Source: Planococcus maritimus
GTDB taxonomy: Bacteria > Bacillota > Bacilli > Bacillales_A > Planococcaceae
NCBI RefSeq assembly: GCF_001687625.2
Contig: NZ_CP016538.2
Location: 592,001 to 656,000 of the forward strand
Reading direction: 5' to 3'
Length of the DNA stretch: 64,000 nt
The notes under the pieces are model-generated. The model did no database searches. It was given only the letters and a program-made list of their open reading frames with translations, and had not been told where the DNA came from. Below, in pieces: positions 51,696 through 60,323 of the stretch. The position numbers were made by a program, and so were the translations under genes. Position 1 is the stretch's first letter, and each line of letters begins with the position of its first letter.

Positions 51696-52195
51696 TGAAT
51701 AAAAAACATATTTTGAACTATGAAAAAACTTGGTACATATTTATTTTTTCTGTATTTATAACTTTTTTTTTGGTGCAAATTGTCGTTACCGAAGCAGAAC
51801 CAAATGAATCAGTAGATATATTTAAATCTATTCTTTCATTCTTGATGCCAGGAATATTAGCGATGTTGTCTATATATGTGAGTGGAATGGCGATAATGAT
51901 AGGAACACTGAGAATTGAATTTATTAAAAATTTTAGCGAAGCTAATAAAAAAAATCTTAGAAGCGTAATAAATACATTTAGCTATGCTTCTAAAACCGCT
52001 GCCGTTTTATTTTCAATGATGTTAGTAGGATATTTGTTGTTGTCCATTAATCTACCTTTAGGACTTCCCACATATATAATAATTGTATCACTTTACGGTT
52101 TTATATTAATATATACTTTACTATTTTTAATTCAATTCACAGTTTATTTAGTAGGGATGATAATAAGAGTATACGAAATTAGTTTAATTGATTAA
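51695..52195 (+). CDS. Four-helix membrane protein, second gene of the cassette
   Basis: This 166-residue protein is mostly hydrophobic with four membrane segments (YIFIFSVFITFFLVQIVV, SILSFLMPGILAMLSIYVSGMAIMIG, TAAVLFSMMLVGYLLLSINLPL, TYIIIVSLYGFILIYTLLFLIQFTVYLVGMII). It is translationally coupled to the upstream gene. The pair (soluble sensor-like plus membrane protein) is the layout of several membrane-depolarising defence systems, but no known one is matched here. Confidence 0.7.
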   Translation: MNKKHILNYEKTWYIFIFSVFITFFLVQIVVTEAEPNESVDIFKSILSFLMPGILAMLSIYVSGMAIMIGTLRIEFIKNFSEANKKNLRSVINTFSYASKTAAVLFSMMLVGYLLLSINLPLGLPTYIIIVSLYGFILIYTLLFLIQFTVYLVGMIIRVYEISLID

Positions 52196-52539
52196 TACGC
52201 TTGTTGTGTTAACTACATTTTAGAAGTTAGCAGTCCTGGGAAATGAAGAAATTCGGAATGCTGACAATTAACTATAATTCTAAGCGAAAAAAAGTAAGAG
52301 TCACGTGAATGTAAGATTCGCCGAACAAGAAAACTGATATTTATTCATTGAATAAAAAGCGATACCTTTGATTCAGATTTTATCTAATCAAATAGTGGGA
52401 AGTGAATTTAGAAAGTGTCATATCGAATAAACTCAAAACTAATAGGTATGGCTATTGAAGAAGGTTGGAAAAAACGATTTCCTCGTAGATCCGTTTCTCC
52501 AGCCTCTTTTACTATTCTTTCTTCACTCCTCTCCAAAAG

Positions 52540-52925
52540 CCACAATCTGAAATCCTCCAAATACATTTTCAACGCACGAAGCCATTTCTCATTAGTCGCA
52601 AGCGCCGCGTGGCCATCCGATCGAATCAAGTCCAGTGCGTCTTGCATGAATCCTGAGTCTTTCATCCATTCCCTTAATTGCCAAACACTACATTCCTTAA
52701 ATGCCAGTAACAGACTGGGAGCGGGAAAGTCCCTGAGCTCAGGAGTCGCTTTGCCGTAGAAGTGAATTTGCAATCGACGGAGCGCAGTGGGGCGAAGTTA
52801 TCGTCGTTTCCGGTTTCAATCCGCTAAAGCACATGCAAGTGTAAACTCTGTCGGTTTGTCTTTGCTCAAGCGACTGTTGCGATAATTGATATGGATTTGA
52901 GACAACGCTTTAAACACATTTCTTA
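52540..52925 (-). pseudogene. Truncated FAD monooxygenase fragment (C-terminal part)
   Basis: On the minus strand, roughly the last 125 codons of the monooxygenase at 57333-58862 are matched, with frameshifts and stops. Examples are IHFYGKATPELRDF versus IHIYGKAKPELTEF, and GFMQDALDLIRSDGHAALATNEKWLRALKMYLE versus GFKQDAMYLIRPDGHVALATDGQWLRVLNMYLD. There is no start or flavin-binding part. It marks the right border of the AT-rich island. Confidence 0.8.
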
Positions 52926-52929
52926 AAAC

Positions 52930-52976
52930 GCAAAAACCCGATCCGGTGAGAAGTTTTCACACCGGATCGGGTTTTT
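52930..52976 (-). terminator. Terminator of the radical SAM gene
   Basis: AAAACCCGATCCGGTGTG pairs with CACCGGATCGGGTTTT, followed by T-rich sequence on the minus strand. Confidence 0.88.
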
Positions 52977-52979
52977 CAT

Positions 52980-54110
52980 TTAAACAATAATTTTTGATTT
53001 TTGGATGGTGAAATCGATGTCCGGGTAGTAGGCGTCTTTCACCAACAAATTCGGTCCGAGGCATTTGGCAGCTGGGCAGTGGCAGGCGATCGTTTTGGCT
53101 AATGGCCGCTCCAGCCAGCGGTCAAGCATGGCCGGCAGTGAATCCTGCTGGATGTTGCCCATCGGGGGTGTATCGCCGAAATCGGTGACGATGACTTCAC
53201 CGGTAAAGATATTCACATTGAGCCGTGAGCGGCCGTCCGGATCATTGCGAACGGTGACGTTTTTGCTTGAGTGGATGCGGTTCAGGAGTTGGATGTCTTC
53301 GTCGTTTTGGCTGCACGGGTAAAACGGTAAGGTGCCAAAGAGCATCCAGACATTTTCATCGCGGGCATCCAGTAATTCGTGGATCGCTGTTCTCGTTTCA
53401 TCGAGCGACAGCACTTCCAATTGGCTGGCGAAATCGCTTGGGTACATCGGATGTACTTCGTGGCGCGCGCATTTCATTTCTTCAATGATTTGCTTATGTA
53501 TGCTCTTCAAATGAGGCAGGGTCCGCTTGTTCAGCATCGTTTCTGCCGAGACCATGACGCCTGCTTCTGCCAGTGCGCGACTGTTGTCGATCATGCGTTG
53601 GAACTGTTCAGCCCGGCGTTCTCTGGATGGCTTGCGTTCCATATTGGCAAATCCGCCATCGACAAAATCATCGATGGTGCCCCAGTTATGGGAAATGTGC
53701 AGGACATCCAAATAAGGAGCGATCTCCATATAGCGGTCCAGCGGCATTGTCAGGTTTGAATTCATCTGGGTGCGGACGCCGCGTGCGTGGGCGTATTTCA
53801 GGAGGGGCAAGACATAATTGGCGACCGATTTTTTCGAAAACATCGGCTCTCCGCCCGTCAAACTGATGGTCCGCAAATGAAGGATTTCATCGAGGCGCGA
53901 AAAGAGCTGCTCGATCGGCAGTGCGTCCGGATCTTTGTGCTCAAGCATATAGCCGACCGCACAATGTTCACAGCGCATATTGCATAAATAAGTCGTGGTG
54001 AATTCGATGCTGGATAATGTCAGTTTCCCGTGGTCTTCGATATCCATATACGCTTCCCACGGATCGTATTGAGGGGTGATTTGTTTACGCGATGTTGCCT
54101 GGTTTTCCAT
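52980..54110 (-). CDS. yfkAB: Radical SAM protein of the YfkAB type
   Basis: This is a 376-residue protein from the ATG at 54110 (AGGAG upstream). The radical SAM cluster motif is CNMRCEHC (CxxxCxxC, Cys about 43/47/50), followed by SLTGGEPMF. The C-terminal CHCPAAKC is the CxCxxxxC auxiliary-cluster motif that defines the YfkAB-type family, and KCLGPNLLVKDAYYPDIDF closes the protein. It binds one SAM-dependent 4Fe-4S cluster, and the family's substrate is unknown. Confidence 0.88.
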   Translation of the reverse strand: MENQATSRKQITPQYDPWEAYMDIEDHGKLTLSSIEFTTTYLCNMRCEHCAVGYMLEHKDPDALPIEQLFSRLDEILHLRTISLTGGEPMFSKKSVANYVLPLLKYAHARGVRTQMNSNLTMPLDRYMEIAPYLDVLHISHNWGTIDDFVDGGFANMERKPSRERRAEQFQRMIDNSRALAEAGVMVSAETMLNKRTLPHLKSIHKQIIEEMKCARHEVHPMYPSDFASQLEVLSLDETRTAIHELLDARDENVWMLFGTLPFYPCSQNDEDIQLLNRIHSSKNVTVRNDPDGRSRLNVNIFTGEVIVTDFGDTPPMGNIQQDSLPAMLDRWLERPLAKTIACHCPAAKCLGPNLLVKDAYYPDIDFTIQKSKIIV

Positions 54111-54332
54111 ATGTATCGTACTCCTATTCATTTTTTCGACACTTAAGTATGCGCTTTTCAGGTGGCTCACGCAATAGCTTGTTTAAGGCGTCATGCAGTA
54201 AATGGACGAGTTTTATTTCTTTTTTTATCACTTTATTAACTAAAAATTCTATTTTTTTGAGCTTTTTACTAGTAATCAAACGTTTGTTCTGGTATATTAA
54301 AAGCATACCACTATGGAATGAGGTGCGTTTCG

Positions 54333-54659
54333 ATGGTGCTGGCAATCAAAGAAGTGAACGGATTCGAAAAAGGGATGGATTATACACGGGATCTTGAATT
54401 TTTGTCCTGCTTTCAAAACGACGAACACCGGGTCGTTTCTTTACTAGATAGTGAAGGCAATGTTTTCTATTGGACGACGACGGAAGATTCGCCCGAGTAT
54501 CGAAATTTCCGCTTGAAATCGACCTATACATTTAAAGTGAGTTATATATCGACCATATTGGGCGCTTCCAACCCGAAGGTCATTATCGCCGAATTAAAGG
54601 ACCTCTCAGCTAGACAACATATGCACGGCAAGGCCAAACGTTTTAAATTACATGCCTGA
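54333..54659 (+). CDS. Hypothetical protein, 108 aa
   Basis: It starts at the ATG with GAGGTG 7-8 bp upstream. It is small and soluble, with an OB-like or Zn-lacking beta pattern (NDEHRVVSLLDSEGNVFYWTTTEDSPEYRNFRLKSTYTFKVSYISTILGASNPKVIIAELKDLSARQ). It is divergent from the radical SAM gene and is not recognised with certainty. Confidence 0.6.
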   Translation: MVLAIKEVNGFEKGMDYTRDLEFLSCFQNDEHRVVSLLDSEGNVFYWTTTEDSPEYRNFRLKSTYTFKVSYISTILGASNPKVIIAELKDLSARQHMHGKAKRFKLHA

Positions 54660-54717
54660 TTCACATACATCATCGCCCTGTGTCAAAACTGATTCGTGGG
54701 CTGCAATTGCATGCAAA

Positions 54718-54763
54718 ATAAGCCGTATCCAGAAACCTTAAGGGTTAATGGATGCGGCTTTTG
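54718..54763 (+). terminator. Rho-independent terminator
   Basis: AGCCGTATCCA pairs with TGGATGCGGCT, followed by a T-run. Confidence 0.72.
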
Positions 54764-54805
54764 TTTGTGATTTGACTATGGTGGATAGCCGGTTTCATAC
54801 GCTAA

Positions 54806-54872
54806 AATCCTGAAAGCCTCCAGATACATATTCAACACGCATAGCCATTGCTTGTCCGTCGCAAGTGTCACG
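54806..54872 (-). pseudogene. Second remnant of the FAD monooxygenase C-terminus
   Basis: Nucleotides here match 57350-57420 (CCAGATACATATTCAA, then CAGCCATTG versus TAGCCATTG) at the very end of the intact monooxygenase. It is only about 65 bp, in the same orientation as the 52.5 kb fragment and the intact gene. The remainder of the 54.7-55.0 kb gap shows nothing. Confidence 0.65.
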
Positions 54873-55048
54873 AATTCATTTAACCCGCAAAAATTAGTTT
54901 ACTGGAATAGTTTGAAGGGAAAAGTATTAATATCAAGGCATTTTTAGTGACGGTATGAAATTCTGAACCAATTGTTGGTGTTGATTTCAATAAACTGAAT
55001 TTGGAATAGATTCGGTTTAAAATTTTAGAAATGGGGAGGAACATGATG

Positions 55049-56350
55049 ATGAAAATTACGTGGTCAAGAATGATGTTCGGCACCATGCTGATGTCTTCAT
55101 TAGTTTTAGCAGCATGCGGCGATGATGAAGCTTCAAACGAAGAATCAACGAATGATTCGGATGCGCCAACAGAAGAAAGTGCTGGTGAAGGTACTGAAGA
55201 AAGCACGAATGAAAGTGCAGAAACTGAACCGAAAGTGACGGAGTTTGAACCGGCGTTCCCGGAACAAACGAGAGCTCCCGCAGTAGAAACGGAAACGGAA
55301 CTCGATACAGAAGTGGTAGTTGAAGGTCTTGGCGTGTCTTGGGGCATGGAAGAGTTTGAGACAAACCGCATACTCGTGACGCAGCGAGATGCAGCGGAAC
55401 TGCTGATTGTAAACCTTGAAGACGGTTCGGTTTCAGATCCAATCGAAGGGACACCGGAAGTGAATAACGAAGATCAAGGTGGTTTGCTGGATGTCACAGT
55501 GGCCCCTGATTTTGAGGAATCGCGGATGGTCTTTCTGACGTTTTCTCAGGATATTGAAGGCGGTACGGTAACGTCTGTCGGTAAAGGGATGTTGTCAGAA
55601 GATGAAACTTCACTCGAAGATTTTGAAGTGATCTTCCAAGCGACTCCAGCTTATGAAGGCACCTTGCACTATGGCGGGCGCATTATCTTTGACGATGAGG
55701 ACAACCTGTTCCTAACGACGGGTGAGCGTTCAGATGTCGAAAGTCGCGATCGTGCACAAGAATTGGATGCTTACTTAGGTAAAGTCATTCACATTACACA
55801 AGACGGAGAACCAGTCGAGTCGAATCCATTTGTTGAAGATGAAGACGCACTCGATGGCATTTACAGCTACGGTCACCGCAATATTCAAGGTATCGACTAT
55901 AACCCGGCAACAGGCGACTTATGGATTGTCGAATTCGGCCCGCAAGCTGGGGACGAATTGAATATCATCGAACCGGGCAATAACTATGGATGGCCAGTCG
56001 TTTCTTATGGCCTCGAATACTCTGGTGAATTTGTTAATGACGGCGTTTCAGAACATGAGGAGCAAGGCTTTGTGGAACCAAGATATTACTGGGACCCAAC
56101 CAGTGCGCCAAGCGGCATGTCCTTCTATGACAACGACGCCATCCCTGAATGGGAAAACAATATGTTCATCGGTGGCTTAGCGCCGAACTATATTGTCCGT
56201 GTCGTTGTTGAAGACGATATGATCGTCGGAGAAGAACGTCTATTGACTGATGAAGTCGAACGTTTCCGCGACATTCTTGTCACAGAAGATGGCGCGCTTA
56301 TTGCAAGTACTGATGGCGGTTCGATCTACCAGATCACTGCAGCAGAGTAA
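55049..56350 (+). CDS. PQQ-dependent sugar dehydrogenase-like lipoprotein
   Basis: This 433-residue protein starts at the third of the consecutive ATGs (GGAGGA 9 bp upstream). It has a lipobox LAACG, an acidic linker (about 25-75), and a six-bladed glucose/sorbosone dehydrogenase propeller with LHYGGRIIFDDEDNLFLTTGERSD, YSYGHRNIQGIDYNPATGDLWIVEFGPQAGDELNIIEPGNNYGWPVVSYG and PSGMSFYDNDAIPEWENNMFIGGL. Such soluble aldose dehydrogenases oxidise sugars at the cell surface, but PQQ synthesis genes are not seen here. Confidence 0.87.
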   Translation: MKITWSRMMFGTMLMSSLVLAACGDDEASNEESTNDSDAPTEESAGEGTEESTNESAETEPKVTEFEPAFPEQTRAPAVETETELDTEVVVEGLGVSWGMEEFETNRILVTQRDAAELLIVNLEDGSVSDPIEGTPEVNNEDQGGLLDVTVAPDFEESRMVFLTFSQDIEGGTVTSVGKGMLSEDETSLEDFEVIFQATPAYEGTLHYGGRIIFDDEDNLFLTTGERSDVESRDRAQELDAYLGKVIHITQDGEPVESNPFVEDEDALDGIYSYGHRNIQGIDYNPATGDLWIVEFGPQAGDELNIIEPGNNYGWPVVSYGLEYSGEFVNDGVSEHEEQGFVEPRYYWDPTSAPSGMSFYDNDAIPEWENNMFIGGLAPNYIVRVVVEDDMIVGEERLLTDEVERFRDILVTEDGALIASTDGGSIYQITAAE

Positions 56351-56411
56351 GTTGTCGGCGACAAGACTTAGTATAGTGTCATTCGCGTAAGGCGATCAGT
56401 AAATAGTAAAG

Positions 56412-56453
56412 AAGCAGGCTATCACGGAAGTTCGTGATGGCCTGCTTTTTTAT
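56412..56453 (+). terminator. Rho-independent terminator
   Basis: AAGCAGGCTATCACG pairs with CGTGATGGCCTGCTT, followed by T6. The rest of 56.35-56.68 kb is an AT-rich leader with no further feature. Confidence 0.82.
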
Positions 56454-56680
56454 TCTCTGTACAAATGAGAATAGTAAGGATTCTGACAGTACGCGGGAGA
56501 GCGCAAAGTATTTTGTGTAAACGAATTTATAGAGCAAGGTTTTACTTATTACACATCATTTTTGACGGTCTAGCAACCGCTAAAAACCACAAATAATATT
56601 AATGTTTACAATTATTAGAAAATTAGTTAAAGTTAAATAGAGTTGAATGTTCCATATACTGGTTTATGGAGTGAGCCGAA

Positions 56681-57238
56681 TTGAAAAAGAAAATTATTCT
56701 ACTTATTTTAAGCATTGCCCTATTCCTAACTTTAGTTATAAGTGTTAGCGGTTATGTGTATCCTTTTTCACCCATCGGCTACACAAAATCCGTCACCGTT
56801 CAGCATGGTTTTACGGATAAATACGATAGCAAATTTGAAGAAATAGAAAGTATGCTCAATAATGCAAATTCGGATGATATTTTTCTGGATCAAATAGAGC
56901 TTACTCTAGAGACAGTAGATTTAGACTGGTTACGGTCAAATGAAATGCAAAAAGTGGATCTAAATCAATTGCAAAAAATGGAATTGGAAGCTCATGATCA
57001 ATACCAAGGAAATTTAGAATTATCGAGAGGGTATGAAAATATTGACGCGAAATCTTTGCAATACTTAAACGCATTAATAGATTTTTTTAAGAAAGTGGAA
57101 GATCAATTACAAAAAATTATATACCCTGAATTAAGCTCACGATCTAACATCGAAGAGAAAGTGTCTCATTTACCGTCAAACTATTACATGATCCTTGTTA
57201 ACTTGGAACGTTTAATTGAAGAATACCAAAAAAATTAA
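56681..57238 (+). CDS. Hypothetical membrane-anchored protein, 185 aa
   Basis: It starts at a TTG with GGAG upstream. An N-terminal membrane segment (KKKIILLILSIALFLTLVISVSGYVYPF) leads to an extracytoplasmic, helical, acidic region (DKYDSKFEEIESMLNNANSDDIFLDQIELTLETVDLDWLRSNEMQKVDLNQLQKMELEAHDQYQ). AT-rich. The family is not recognised. Confidence 0.65.
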   Translation: MKKKIILLILSIALFLTLVISVSGYVYPFSPIGYTKSVTVQHGFTDKYDSKFEEIESMLNNANSDDIFLDQIELTLETVDLDWLRSNEMQKVDLNQLQKMELEAHDQYQGNLELSRGYENIDAKSLQYLNALIDFFKKVEDQLQKIIYPELSSRSNIEEKVSHLPSNYYMILVNLERLIEEYQKN

Positions 57239-57273
57239 AGGGCTTGTCATAATTATACACAACGATCTACACC

Positions 57274-57321
57274 ACAAAATGCCACATCTGCAGCCATACT
57301 GCGGATGTGGCATTTTGATTT
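57274..57321. terminator. Bidirectional terminator
   Basis: AAAATGCCACATCTGCAG pairs with CTGCGGATGTGGCATTTT. Confidence 0.88.
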
Positions 57322-57332
57322 GTTCAGCTATC

Positions 57333-58862
57333 TTATTTCGCTCCAAACGCCTTAATTTCAAAAGCGTCCAGATACATATTCAATACGCGCAGCCATTGCC
57401 CATCGGTCGCAAGCGCCACGTGGCCATCCGGCCGAATCAAGTACATGGCGTCTTGCTTGAATCCGGCGTCTTTCATACTAGCTTCCCAAGGAAACTCATG
57501 GAGCTCAAGCGACTGCAATCGCGCAAATTCGGTGAGCTCAGGCTTTGCTTTGCCGTAGATATGGATTTGCCAATCGACCGAGCGCAACGCTGCGAAGTTA
57601 TCGCCGTTTGCGGTTTCCACCCACGGCAAGCGCATGCCGGCGAACACTTTGCCGGCTTTGCCTTTACTGAGGAGGCTGCTTCGGTAATTGATATGGATTT
57701 GCGATAAGACCTTGAACGCATTTTTGGAAGGGAACGCAAATTTGAATACGGCCGGCAAGACGTACGGCACGGCATATTCTCGGAGTAGAGTGCCGGGCAA
57801 TTTTTGATTGACGATGGTCTGGAATGCTTTGTCGGTCGTTGAGATCAAGCGGCGTGCGAAAGCGATGCGCTCTTGTTCGTAGGTGCCGAGTATTTTAGCG
57901 TCGGCTTTTTCCAAAACGACCGCCGCGAGTTTCCAGCCGAGGTTGATGGCGTCCCCGATGCCGGTGTTCATGCCTTGTCCGCCGGTCGGGCTGTGCAAAT
58001 GGCCGGCGTCGCCGAGGATGAAAATATGCCCTTTGGCGAAGCGCTCGCTGACGCGGTTATGGACGCGGTAAGTGGAAAACCAATTGACCTTGGCCGCGCT
58101 TACGCGGATTTTATTCTCGATATAGTCGTTGACTTCGCTGTAGGCGACATCGGTGCGTTCGTTGAATTCTTCGGGCACGATGCCGAGGATTCGTTTCGTG
58201 TAGGCATTGCGGACGTTCATATAAAGCATGAAGCCGTCATCGTCCATGTACATGTCCATCTTTTCCATATCATCGACCGGCTTTGCGGTTTCGATATCGG
58301 CGACAAAGAACAATTGCTTGTAGGTGCCGCCGGGAAAGTCCAGTTCGAGTCCTTTTCGGACCATGCTTCCGGCGCCGTCGCATCCGCATAGATAGGCGAA
58401 TTCGGCGGTTTCTTCTGAATGGCCTTGTTGCTGCAAGACAGTTTTCACACCTTGTCCTGAATCTTCAAATGACAGCAGGGACGTGTTCCATTCGACTTCG
58501 ACGCCGATTTTGCTTAATTCGTCGACGAGAATTTTTTCGTGCTCGTCTTGCGGCAAACTTAAGATAAACGGAAACGGGCTGAGTCCTTTGCCGAGCTCAT
58601 GGAATTTCAATTGGGCTCTCACTTTTAAGCCGTCGCTGACATCGAGCGACAAAATCGGATGCCCGCAGTTGATGTTGCGTTCGGCAAGTCCGAGTTGGTC
58701 GTATTGTTCCAATATGCGCGCATGGACAGCGAGTGCGCGGGAGGCGGTGCCGGTTCCTGCATTTCGGTCGATGATGCGAAATGGCACGCCTTGACGCGCC
58801 AGGCTATAGGCCAGAGCCAAGCCAGTGGGGCCTGCTCCGACGATTAAGATTTGTGGGTTCAT
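57333..58862 (-). CDS. FAD-dependent aromatic monooxygenase (PheA/TfdB type)
   Basis: This 509-residue protein has the N-terminal Rossmann motif VGAGPTGLALAYSLARQG, the DG motif (CGCDGAGSMVRKGL, about residue 160), and GDAGHLHSPTGGQGMNTGIGDAINLGWKLA (the GD motif closing the FAD site). A thioredoxin-like C-terminal domain (DWQIHIYGKAKPEL, AMYLIRPDGHVALATDGQWLRVLNMYLDAF) follows. This is the class A flavoprotein hydroxylase architecture for phenols or polyketide-like aromatics. Two truncated copies of its C-terminal end lie at 52.5 and 54.8 kb. AGGAGG precedes the ATG. Confidence 0.88.
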   Translation of the reverse strand: MNPQILIVGAGPTGLALAYSLARQGVPFRIIDRNAGTGTASRALAVHARILEQYDQLGLAERNINCGHPILSLDVSDGLKVRAQLKFHELGKGLSPFPFILSLPQDEHEKILVDELSKIGVEVEWNTSLLSFEDSGQGVKTVLQQQGHSEETAEFAYLCGCDGAGSMVRKGLELDFPGGTYKQLFFVADIETAKPVDDMEKMDMYMDDDGFMLYMNVRNAYTKRILGIVPEEFNERTDVAYSEVNDYIENKIRVSAAKVNWFSTYRVHNRVSERFAKGHIFILGDAGHLHSPTGGQGMNTGIGDAINLGWKLAAVVLEKADAKILGTYEQERIAFARRLISTTDKAFQTIVNQKLPGTLLREYAVPYVLPAVFKFAFPSKNAFKVLSQIHINYRSSLLSKGKAGKVFAGMRLPWVETANGDNFAALRSVDWQIHIYGKAKPELTEFARLQSLELHEFPWEASMKDAGFKQDAMYLIRPDGHVALATDGQWLRVLNMYLDAFEIKAFGAK

Positions 58863-59040
58863 AAGATAGACCTCCTAATGAGTATCACGCCTGTCGTTCG
58901 GTTCCGTTTTAAGTGTCTTCTGAAATTAATTGTGAAAAAATTTCTGGAGTAGAACAAAGCACGTGATACCGAACGAAAAAACCTTGTATAGCTACTATAT
59001 CCTTAATGAAGGGGTTTCAAGCATCAGCGAATAAATTGAG

Positions 59041-59104
59041 TGCCAGAAAAGCGTATGCGGGGTTTCCCGGGGGAAGCCGCATACGCTCGCTTTTGTGTCT
59101 GGCA
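59041..59104 (-). repeat. Large hairpin downstream of the SDR gene
   Basis: TGCCAGA pairs with TCTGGCA and, inside it, GCGTATGCGG with CCGCATACGC around a GGTTTCCCGGGGGAA loop. It sits about 20 bp past the SDR stop on the minus strand and may terminate it, although the T-run is weak. Confidence 0.6.
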
Positions 59105-59124
59105 TATGGTGAATTCGATAAGAG

Positions 59125-60024
59125 TTACTTGCTGAAGTTGAACGTCACGCCGGTCAGTTTTTCGGAAACGTCCCATAGTTTCTGGCGGACAGCCGCTTCA
59201 TTCACTGCCGGGTCCGGTTGCTCTAAAGCAGGATAGCCTTTGCGTCGGCCTTTGCCGTCCGGCCCGATGTATTCGCCGCCGGTTAGGTCAGCTTCCGTTG
59301 CGGCATAGACAGTCGGGAGTGCGCCCATCGTCGCCGGCTGCAAATAGCGGTGCAGGAGCCCTTTGAAGATGCGAGGCATTTCGCGGTTGCCGATCTTAAA
59401 TAAATTGGTCGCAGAAATCCCGGGATGGCACGCGAGGCTGAGCGTCGATACGCCGTGCTGCTTGAGCCGCTCATCGAGTTCTGTCGCAAACATTAAATTC
59501 GCCAATTTGCTTTGGCCGTAAAACTTCATCGCTTTATAACCGTTCGAGCCGTCAAGGTTGTCAAAGTAAATGGCGGAATTTCGGTGCGCCAAGCTGCTCA
59601 ATGTCACTACACGCGAATTCTCCGTCTGGAGCAGCAAAGGCAAGAGCCGTCCCGTCAACGCAAAATGCCCAAGATGATTGCTGCCGAACTGCAGCTCAAA
59701 ACCGTCTTTCGTCTTTGTATAAGGTGGCGTCATGACGCCGGCATTGTTAATCAGCAAATCGAGTGAGTCGAAGCGGCTAGTGAAGGTCTCTGCAAAAGCG
59801 CGTACGCTCTCCAAATCAGACAAGTCGAGCTGCATTACCTCGATCGTGGCTTCAGGAGATTCTTCGCGGATTTCTTGTTCCGCTGCTTGTCCTTTATCGA
59901 GATTGCGGACCGCCAAAATGATCCGTGCGCCTAGACGGGCGAACGATTTGGCCGTTTCCAATCCGAGTCCGCTATTGGCCCCCGTGATGATGGCCGTTTT
60001 TCCTGTTATTGTATTGTATTCCAC
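59125..60024 (-). CDS. Short-chain dehydrogenase/reductase (retinol-dehydrogenase-like)
   Basis: This is a 299-residue protein from the GTG at 60024 with GGAG 8 bp upstream; an upstream in-frame ATG at 60111 lacks a site. It has TGANSGLGLETAK, NNAGVMTPPYTKT, SSLAHRNS and YGQSKLAN (catalytic Tyr-Lys), and a C-terminal extension. This is the SDR subgroup of WWOX/retinol dehydrogenase-like enzymes, whose bacterial substrates are generally unknown. Confidence 0.88.
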   Translation of the reverse strand: MEYNTITGKTAIITGANSGLGLETAKSFARLGARIILAVRNLDKGQAAEQEIREESPEATIEVMQLDLSDLESVRAFAETFTSRFDSLDLLINNAGVMTPPYTKTKDGFELQFGSNHLGHFALTGRLLPLLLQTENSRVVTLSSLAHRNSAIYFDNLDGSNGYKAMKFYGQSKLANLMFATELDERLKQHGVSTLSLACHPGISATNLFKIGNREMPRIFKGLLHRYLQPATMGALPTVYAATEADLTGGEYIGPDGKGRRKGYPALEQPDPAVNEAAVRQKLWDVSEKLTGVTFNFSK

Positions 60025-60067
60025 AAGCTCAGCTCCTAGTGTTAGTTTCTCTCTATCTGTACCCTTG

Positions 60068-60224
60068 TGTCCCTGTGCACGAAACAATTCTAAACGATTC
60101 TGACAATACACGACAATTTATGGAACATTCATTTTATCTTCTCCCGGAGCGACCGTTCTGGGAGGTGTTTTTCTGTTTATGCAACTTTATAAATTGTGTA
60201 TAAATTGTGTGGTGCACAGGGACA
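60068..60224. repeat. Possible MITE-like element with 13-bp inverted ends
   Basis: TGTCCCTGTGCAC at 60068-60080 and its exact inverted copy GTGCACAGGGACA at 60212-60224 bracket about 157 bp of non-coding sequence. Inside is a direct repeat ATAAATTGTGT. No target-site duplication is evident. It lies in the divergent gap between the SDR and AtoE-like genes. Confidence 0.45.
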
Positions 60225-60323
60225 AAACCGTGCCCTCTTTTTTCCTGTTTCCCGCAGACGAACCGGCTTAAATAAGGTAGCATTGGAAGTGCAGTGAACA
60301 TTTTGGCAAAGGGGAGATATGAA

